Shown here: positions 55,671 to 64,000 of the stretch, piece after piece | Layout: every line of letters begins with the position of its first letter | Numbering within the stretch: the stretch's first letter is position 1 | Assembly (NCBI GenBank): GCA_017165825.1 | Contig: CM029376.1 | Coordinates: forward strand, 19,949,439-20,013,438 | Direction: 5' to 3' | Origin: Hepsetus odoe | Lineage: Eukaryota > Chordata > Actinopteri > Characiformes > Hepsetidae | Length of the DNA stretch: 64,000 nucleotides | The notes under the pieces: generated by a model | The model's database searches: none | What the model saw: the letters and a program-made list of their open reading frames with translations, nothing else | What the model was told of the DNA's origin: nothing | Position numbers and translations under genes: made by a program

Positions 55671-58263
55671 CTTTGTGAGCCTTGCGGAGACCTCATCCTT
55701 TCCAAATACCAAGAGCATACTCTTCTGTGAAAACTCCCACATAAATGTATAAACATTTCTCTCACTCAAAATGTGGTCTAATGAAAGAAACATAGCCTCA
55801 CACCCAATGCAATCCCTCCCTTTCATGGGTAATTCAATGTGGCTTCCTTTGAACTTAAAAAAAAAAAGAAAAAAAAAAAAAAGTGATAAACAACAAGGGT
55901 GTCCAAATCTCCAAAAAGTATTTGGCCAGACACCATTTAATTATGTTTTTTCTTCATTCATTCAATTCATTAGCCAAAACAAGAAGGCACACTTTAAATT
56001 AGTTTGCAATGTTTTTCAATTAGCAAAATGGCAAAAAAGTGAGATAATTCAGGACGAAGTGAAAAAGAAATAATGACAAATACATATTTCACACTGGCAA
56101 AAAAATATAACATACTCATTTTCATGATGTTGCCATATGCACTTCCTCTGATTTCTTATATGTTACAACAAAAAAAGAATGAAGTCAAGCCACCTTTAGA
56201 AGGTAAGTGAGGGTAAGTGAGTGCTGACCACTGGGATGCATCTCAGTATTGGTGGGTATCAGTATCAACCAATATCAGCAGAGAATCCTGGACATGCTTA
56301 TATTATCTGATGAAAAAAGAAGAATAAATTTGGCCTTATCTTGTAATCTAGCCTAAAGTAGAACACACTCATTGCATTGAGAAATAGTATGTTTAAGTAA
56401 TTTGAGCACCATAGTCGACTGAAGTAGCTCTAAAAAAACACCCATATCAGAAAAGAAAAAGGTTATGTTGTGAGGTCTCTAAGCAACCAAATCCATGGTA
56501 TGCTTAGGAAAGCATACTGTGACCCTGTTAATGTTAAAAATAAATTTCATCCAGTTGCCCAACACTGAGTTGTGCACCCCTTTTTTAAGCTAAACCAAGT
56601 CAGCGGTACGAGTTGCCAGAGAACAAAGAAATGCATTAAGACAACGCCGTCCGACTGGGACACATCAAAGTAAAACTTCAGGCAGGTCTGAGTGTATGAC
56701 AAATAAAAATGGTCTGCAATAAAGCTCCAGAGCCACTATGAAAGGTGTGCCATACCAAAGGAACACTTAAAATCTATAAAAAATAAATCAATAAAAGTAG
56801 CCTTCAGTTCATGAGAAGAGGTATCAGGCGAATCATAAAAAAACATCTAAAGTCATTTTGTAGACCATCATGCAGTCCAGTCAAAAGCAAGCAAAGACAA
56901 GTCTACAAGCATGTTACGGAGAACTCAGAATGGAAACTGCTACTCAGTGCGAAAGGAAACCAAAAAAACAAATGAAACTTAGCCTAGTCAGCCTTGTAAA
57001 TGCTCTGCATCCAGTCATGCTTAGGCCTGCTACTGATGTGATTTTTCTTTTTTTTATATATTTTATTTAAAGCAGCCGTGTTGGCTTTGAAGTCATGTTT
57101 TATTAGAGCGATAAACGAGCACTTGCTGAAAAGCAGTCATCCGCACTTATGAGAATAGTGTAGCATTACATTAAAATGCTGCATGGCTCTCAACTTGCAC
57201 GCTTCACATAGGATGAAACAGCTGCTGGATGAATAGTCTATGCTAATGTTTGGCCCATTGCAGCAGACGGTGTGCTACTGTCAGAATAGCAGCCCTTTAC
57301 CAACAGAACGCTAAGTGTACATGACATCACTTATTTGTGTCAGTTGGAAGCACACTAAAACACTGGGAAAGACTAATCGGGCAAAGGCTCCGAGCCTAAA
57401 AAATGTGATTCATATGCAATACAGTGCAATCAGTTTTTTTAGAGCTTCAATCAGTGCGCGCACTACAATCAGTGTTAATAAACTGAATGGAAGCCGAATA
57501 CAAGACGCATGTAATTGCAACAAAGAAGTCACAAGTGTGTCACTCTCCATAAAGCTTCCAACAGAAATCAGATCAAGCAGATGAACAAGAAAGTGCTCTT
57601 GCATCAATGACAAGTCACATTTGGTTAGACCACCACCAATCACGCAACCCAGGAACAAGAATGAACTTTTTTTTTTGTAGAAGCAGCTATATCTTTGGGC
57701 AGCATGAAATTAAGACAAAAGGCATATTGTTTCTTGTGCTTTACAAACCATAGCAAAACAAATACAAAGGAACTAATCAATAGAATCACAGATCTGAATG
57801 AAATACTCGCTGCAATCAACTGCACGGCAGGTCCAAAATCAATTTTTAGTGTGTTCCTATGCATTTCATTACTGACCAGCATGCTCAGTTGCCTCAGAAC
57901 ACCACATCTTGTATTTTTTAAGCTTCAAGTACAGAAATTTGAGAGAGTAAGAGAAAGATGCTGTAGCTCAAATTATTAGCCAATTTTAGTATTTGCAATA
58001 ATTTGCAATCATGGAAAGTTGACTCGTTTTCACTTTTTACTGACATTCGACATCTTTATTAACTTGTTTTGCTAAAACAGTTTTTTGGATGGCTGATTCT
58101 TCATGATAAAGCAGCCCAATTTGCTAAAAGCTATTCAAGATCTCTTGCAATTCTGTCAAGGTACTATGGTAAACTGTTGTTTTATGAAATGTTCAGTAAA
58201 ATACTGGCATATAAAGGATCAAACGTTTGTATATGAGTTAAATGTAGCTGCATTTATATTCAA

Positions 58264-58322
58264 TAATTCACTGAGTGCTGTGCGTCACAAAGACAAGTTG
58301 TCGCTTTCACTTTCACTGATGC
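58264..58322 (+). repeat. SINE 3' tail fragment
   Basis: ttcactgagtgctgtgcgtc followed by acaaagacaagttgtcgct matches the 3' tail of the SINE at 1197 (ttcactgtgtgttgtgctgtg ... aatgacaagttttcact). Head and core are missing. Confidence 0.6.
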
Positions 58323-61300
58323 ACAGAATTCAGGTTTAGATCTTCCAGCCTGCAAAGCAGATCACATCTCCGATCCTGTAAGAACTTCTGGAAAAGGAGC
58401 TCTTTGTGATCCACAAGATCCGGTCCAGATTTGTATGGAACACTGCTCATTAGACTCTGCCTCCTGAGAAAGATGTTTAATTGGTGTAAAACCTTTACTT
58501 TATGTGAAGCATTTGTAAGAGGTTCTATTTATAGTCCTCAAACTCTTTGACTTAATTGATCCATAAAACTACTTTTGGCACCTTCTCTTTTAAAAGTGTA
58601 TGAAGGACTTAAATGAAGAAGGCGGGTGATGCTATCTCTAAAATGCAGATGACACTCGTCACCAATGCCAGAGCTCATGCAGAAAAGTGGCATCGTTCAC
58701 TGCATCAGTGTCTTCAAACGTTTTTCAGAGAAGACATTGGCAACTGCTGGAGGAACACTTATTTGCTACAGCCTTCTGCTAATCCATAAGCCTTAAACTG
58801 GATCAACTTCAGAGCACCAAAGTGACAGGATGAATAGTAAACTCAGCTTTTTGACTTTTTCTTGCTGTGCATTTCCCAAAGCTTCACTGTATAGGGAGGG
58901 ATATGGGGGAATGCAGAGATCTATTTGTTCATTCATCTAGGGTGATAAACCACCACATTCCCTGCTGACATACCAATTACAGTTTAGAGGCTCACTACAC
59001 AGGCACAAAGTACAGCAGAGAACCTTGAGAAACTTCCATTCGTTATGGGAGGACACAGGTTGACTGACAAGCTCAGAGAGAAGACGAAGGAATGCTAATT
59101 TATCTGCTTGATATGCAGTCGAAGCTGTAGCTACTAGTGCCCTGAAAGAACAGAATCTGATCAAACCAACCATCAGATAAATCAAATACATTTTTTGCAT
59201 GAATTTGCATCTGTATAAAGTTTGACATAAACTAAAACAAACAAACAAAATTGTCCCAATACATTATTCCTTAATCAGTTTCACTTTAAAACTGCATTCA
59301 TATTTTACATTTTTTCATATTATACAATGCATTCGCAATACTGATGCTGTTCTAATGTGCAAAAAGAGACCAATCACTAAATGTGGTTTGTGCCGCGACA
59401 CTTCTGACGAATCAGAATCAAACGCACAAATGAGTTTCTGGGAGTGTTTGGAGACATCAAGCGATACACACGATGAAGCAGGCAAATCTTACACTGGGGA
59501 GCCCACAATGTGTTTGTTTCAATGTGCTCCAGGGCTTACTATCATTTTAAGTAATGCAACTACAGTTGTATATATTTATTGGCCAAACACTGGCCATAGA
59601 ATTGGGCATTCTGAAGACTCTGGTGACTGTTCCAGCAAGTCAAATGGCCTTTATGTTATATACACGCTGCCAAGCCAGAACATTAAGAGTACTGACTGGT
59701 GCTGCATATGGAACTGCACAATAGCACACTTGCCAGAGTGCCCATGCCCAAGCCTTTCCGCAGCTGAAAGTACCAACAATGGGTATGTCAACTTCTGTAC
59801 CACACAATGGTGCGATGAACGGAGGGGGCCTGGGCTGATTTTTTTCCTTTAACAGCATGTAGACGGCCAGGTGCTCATGCTCGATACCTCAGAAGGCGGC
59901 AAGCTAGTGGAGATAGGAGATGGCCTCCCAATTTCCCAGAACTCCATTTTAGCATCCAACCGCAACCGCAGCACACCTTTAGAGGTCTAGTGGTTAGAGC
60001 TGTTGGTGTTATGAGGGGGTTAATGAATGTGTGGTAATAATGATAAATAATAATAATGGGTAGAATTTAGGAATAGGAATTATTCAAAGGTATCACTCAA
60101 AATGTTTGTGATAGCAAATCAACGGGTATGCAAATCTATGGTATGTAATCAACACTCGGTGCAAACGAAGCAATTGCTTCGAAAGCTTTACAAATGTTTA
60201 ATCATTATTCTGCTCAGTATTCATAAACGAATCCATAAAAACAGATTTAACTTGCTTTTTGCTTCAGCTTACAGTCTGAAAGATGTTACTATAATTTACT
60301 TATTATAATTTAGAGCAAGAGACACAGAGACGCCTACAATTACTCAGTCAAGCAAGATCTGCATTTTAACAGGAGTATAATAAATCAATACATCTATTAG
60401 GAGTTTAATAATTAAAGGCAAAGTCTGCTTTGTATAGCTGCTAGGGTACATACTAATTGCTCACATAATAGTTAGCTAAAATGACTTCAGAAAATGATCA
60501 TTTTGAAAACAGCAGTCGATGCATACAAAAACAATTTACCATTATTCATTTTTACTTTTTTCCCCCCATTAAACATGTATATTTTTGTGCATTGATCTTG
60601 TTCTGGTGATTGAATTCTCACCTGTAAGAGTAACAAGCATGTTTGAACAGCATGATGGTGGAGTCAGACACAGCTCAAATTCTCAAGCTGTTTTCCACTC
60701 AAAAACCTTTCAATTAATATTCTTCTGCTCTTTTAAACTGTTATTTAATAGAGATGTTTGTCTGTACCATTGCTTGCACTTACAACAAATGACATGTGGC
60801 GCTCGGTCAGTCAGCATTTTAGTAAGTAACTCTTGCAGGCGGTCAGTATCTAAGGAGTTCTAAAGCTTAGTGTATGCCTAATGGCCCTAATAGCACTGCT
60901 TTTACTCATAGCGCTCCTAAATGTATCGGTGAATAACAAACTTGCAAGAGAATTAAAGTCAAAACTTAGTTACTTTTCTTTAGATGAAACAAGAAAACGT
61001 CTGACACAACCCAGTTTTAACTGCCTGTTAAGTTTGCAAACCAAGTCAAATGGAAACTCTACTGCTACTACTATAGAAGCCTGTCCTCCAGCCAACTGGA
61101 GTTTCTATTCAGAGTCCTATTGCATTCTTACAGCAGCTCACAGTATCAGCTCAACCCAGCTGCTGTTCTTTCCTTTTAGTGGATCCAATGTACACTTTGT
61201 GATCATTTGAGGTGTGAAAAGAATTCCAGCTCAGCATGCTAGATGAAGCCCTCTGGGTTTTCTCAGGAGATCTGAGGATCCTGGATCACATGCCAGCACA

Positions 61301-61759
61301 CTTCCTTCATCTACCAGACAAAAGGCCTGTTCAGCCCAGCGCTCCCCACTGAATAATCCAGTGGAAAGCCTTTGGTGTATGGATTCAGAGCAGTGGGAGT
61401 CTGCTAAACCTTACACTGTTAATATTAAACAGTGAACATTCACGGAAGACAGAAGCAAGATTGTGCATTATTCCATCGGTTGTTTCATTTAAAAGAGGCC
61501 ATTGTAACGCGATACACGTCTTACTTTCTCTATGGATAAAATGGGGAAGTATATAAATCATAATTCAAATGTCTTTGAAAGTCTCATGTTATGTTTTAAG
61601 GGCATTAAGATCTGGCCGATTGCAGATTTAAATGCCATAAGAAGAACCAGGTTTTTTTTTTTAGTGTGAACTAATGGTGCAATGGACACATTTGACCAAA
61701 ACACTCAGGGGGGAAAAATAAATAAAAAACTGAATAGCTTTCATCTCTCTCACTCATTT

Positions 61760-62010
61760 TTATAACCACTTGCCATGGTAAGGGTCACAGTTGGTGCAGG
61801 AGCCTATCCCAGCTCTCACATGGTGAAAGGTGGGAAACACCCTGGACAGGACAACAACCACTCACAGGTTCAAACATTCAAACACTCACACCTAGGTGGC
61901 AATTTTGTATCTCCAATCCATCTGATGTGCATGCGTTTGGACAGTGGGAGGAAATCGGAGCTCCCTCAAGAAATCTCCCTGAGAACAGCCAAACGGTCCA
62001 ATTACTTTTG
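61760..62010 (+). repeat. Dispersed retroelement 3'-type repeat
   Basis: Shows the order gcaggagcctatcccagctc, caccctggacagg, ctcacacctaggtggcaatt, tggacagtgggaggaaatcg. This is the pattern of a very abundant fish retroelement tail. The open frame through it is incidental. Confidence 0.78.
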
Positions 62011-62559
62011 CTCCCCTGAAATGAAAGCTTTATGTGTAAATAGGGCAGCAACAAAGACTTTACAGTCTTCCTGATATGGATGTGAAGTACTGTGCACAAG
62101 TCTTGTAGCACCCCTCATTTCTTCACATTTTGCTAAGAAATGACCTTGTTGGTACAAAATTGAGTCTTTTCTATGACATTGTATAGATCAAATTAAAGAA
62201 ATGGAACAGATGGTTAACTACGACAGGGTGCAAAGTGATGGCATAAGCACAAGGTCACCATACCTCGCCTTGAGGACATCACTAATTAGACAGAACAAAA
62301 CTTTCTATTGATTAAACAGACGTCCTTTTATTCAGACTGGCTGCTTTGGATTTGAGAGGCCTAAAATCTAAAGAACTAAGGAGTAATCCTGGTGCACCAA
62401 TGAGCTCTGGTCTCTGCTTTAACGGTCGTGGAAAAGCAGTTATTAAATCAGCATTTTATCACCTTAAGCATATCAATGGGATTAGAGTTTTTCTGACTTA
62501 AGCAGACCTGGAGAAACGCATCAATCCTGCTAGAAATAAAAGCCTGGATGACTAATGGT

Positions 62560-63174
62560 CCTATAACTGGACTCCCAAATAAGAAAACCCAACATCTACA
62601 CCCGATTCAAAACTCAACTGCCAGATTTCTCACTAAGACTATAAAAGAGGAACATATCACCCCATTCATAAGTTCTTAAATTGGCTCCATGTGTGTTACA
62701 TAATAGGTGTTAAGGTTTTATTACTGTCAATAAATCACTTCATGAAACCAGCCACAGATATCTGTGTGATATGCTGCAGCAATATGAGCCCAGCAGAGCT
62801 CAGAGATTGTTAGGATCAAACGTATTTGTCCTGCCCAAGCTAAAGACTATAAATGCAGAAGCAGCGTTGAACTATTGTGCTGCTCTTAAGTGGAACTAGC
62901 AGACACATTTAAACCCAGGATAAAACGTCCCTGTTCAACTAGGCTTGCAGTCTTAACTACAATCTTAACTAAACTGTCAGCATCCTTTTTTTGTATTTCT
63001 ATCCTGAAACAGCACTGTATTCTGATTCATTTGAATTGCTTTAATTAGGTTTAAATTGATGTAAATATCTATTCTCTTTCACCTTTTATAAAAGCTTTAT
63101 ATTTGCTCATTTGTTAAACACTTTGAATGACTGCAGTGTATAAAAAGGTGCTATATAAATAAACTTGCCCAAAC
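62560..63174 (+). pseudogene. Degenerate LINE ORF2 C-terminus and 3' tail
   Basis: Translated pieces in shifting frames (KEEHITP, then ADTFKPRIKRPLF-like) resemble the fish LINE end in which EHITP and VFKxxLKTHLF motifs lie after the reverse transcriptase. The stretch ends with gtgctatataaataaacttg, a typical LINE 3' end. Several stops and frame changes make it inactive. Confidence 0.6.
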
Positions 63175-64000
63175 ATTTTGGAAGTGTGCTTTAGGCTGTT
63201 CTGGCACGTACTCTATGGAATACACTTCCAAGGGTGATGAATGGTTAAAAATCATTTGGCAGCTCAAGATTGCCTGAACCAGATGGCTACTGGAGCACTG
63301 AGCACGCGGTTAAAGTATCATTCTGAGGAAATGACAACAGATTGGAGCCTGCTCAAGCTTAGATTAGGTACTCCAGAAGATAATCATTTGAAACTCCCAA
63401 ACACAAAGAGCAGCAGACTGTGAAGTTGGCCTGATGGTGTTTTGAACTCCAAAACTAATTCACATGGAGAAGATCAAGAATGCTGATCTACACTCGGAAT
63501 TGCCACAATTGGTCCGCGGACCAAAAGTTTCACTTCTGTGGAGAAAATGGCTTGTTAAAGCAAAATTTGTTTATTGCTGATCTTTAATGGCTGGGAATAG
63601 AAGGGAATGGAACAAGCCGCTCAGGTAAAAACACTTGAAAGGATTTTTTGTTCTCTTTGTCTCATAACACTCTCAATTGGTTGCTATCTCACAATTTCCA
63701 TGTTTTTACTGCCAGCCCTTTTTTGTCTATGATTACTCAGAATGCAAAACAGCAATTATATTTTCAAACCAATCTTGTTCAAGCCATTCATCCCAAATCT
63801 ATGAGTCCATACTGATGTTCTGAGAACTGAGATGGTTTAAGCACTTGGGATTAAAATGTCTTGACTTCTTGTGAAATCTTATCATTAACAACATGACTGC
63901 ATGCTCTGCATGCCCTTCAAAAGCCTATTTAAAAAAAAAAAAAAAAAAAAAAAACAACTTATGCACAAAGATTATTTAAATGCATATAGTTTTCCTGAAT

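Larger units (their letters stand above)
46393..64000. other. Upstream side of slc36a: large intron or flank, repeats only
   Basis: 17.6 kb where the next slc36a exons would be expected on the - strand. I found no stretch resembling other PAT-family segments. Contents: dispersed repeats (47450-47663, 51597-51692, 61760-62010), two SINEs (50996-51190, 51221-51406), a SINE tail (58264-58322), LINE debris (62560-63174), several A/T runs (52648, 52938, 53028, 63929), a CA tract (55636-55667) and an unexplained 165-codon frame at 59355. Confidence 0.6.

Noticed and set aside
63241..63423. 60-codon frame near the right end
   Set aside because: It has no recognisable motif and follows LINE debris. 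Its length is within chance expectation.
1..64000. CRISPR arrays, operons or prokaryotic elements
   Set aside because: Spliced vertebrate genes throughout. The regular repeats are microsatellites or transposons without spacer structure.

Overview
This is vertebrate nuclear DNA, most likely from a teleost fish. It is AT-rich, its genes are split by GT-AG introns, and it carries several tRNA-headed SINE copies, Tc1-type transposon debris, degenerate LINE 3' ends and long microsatellites typical of fish genomes. The species cannot be named from the sequence alone.

Layout. (1) Positions 176-20248, + strand: the last 15 coding exons of a giant FAT-family cadherin. All splice phases join without a break into about 1,402 residues. 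They encode one partial and six complete cadherin repeats, the FAT juxta-laminin region, one laminin-G domain, two EGF domains, a transmembrane helix and a cytoplasmic tail of roughly 300 residues. The absence of an EGF before laminin-G and the presence of only two full EGFs after it point to fat2 rather than fat1 or fat3. (2) 20249-about 22730: probable fat2 3'UTR, then intergenic DNA with repeats. (3) 28741-37123, + strand: a complete two-exon melatonin receptor of 318 residues, starting in a CpG-rich promoter region and split by a 7.4 kb intron. (4) 37124-46123: intergenic DNA with a long-terminal-inverted-repeat transposon. (5) 46124-46392, - strand: the last coding exon of a proton-coupled amino acid transporter of the SLC36 (PAT) family. 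(6) 46393-64000: no further exon recognised, but SINEs, LINE remnants and one unexplained 165-codon open frame.

The order fat2(+), melatonin receptor(+), slc36a(-) is informative. In human, FAT2 lies convergent to SLC36A1 on 5q33 with no melatonin receptor between them, while the paralogous 11q block is FAT3-MTNR1B-SLC36A4. The window therefore looks like the FAT2 paralogon with its melatonin receptor kept. This would be the Mel1d class (mtnr1al in fish), which is MTNR1A-like in sequence. The three genes are neighbours by descent and nothing in the sequence suggests a shared pathway.

No CRISPR array, operon or new multi-gene system was found. The most notable observations are the retained receptor, its very short C-terminal tail, erosion of calcium motifs in the last fat2 repeats, and two copies of a Tc1-derived element with long inverted repeats.
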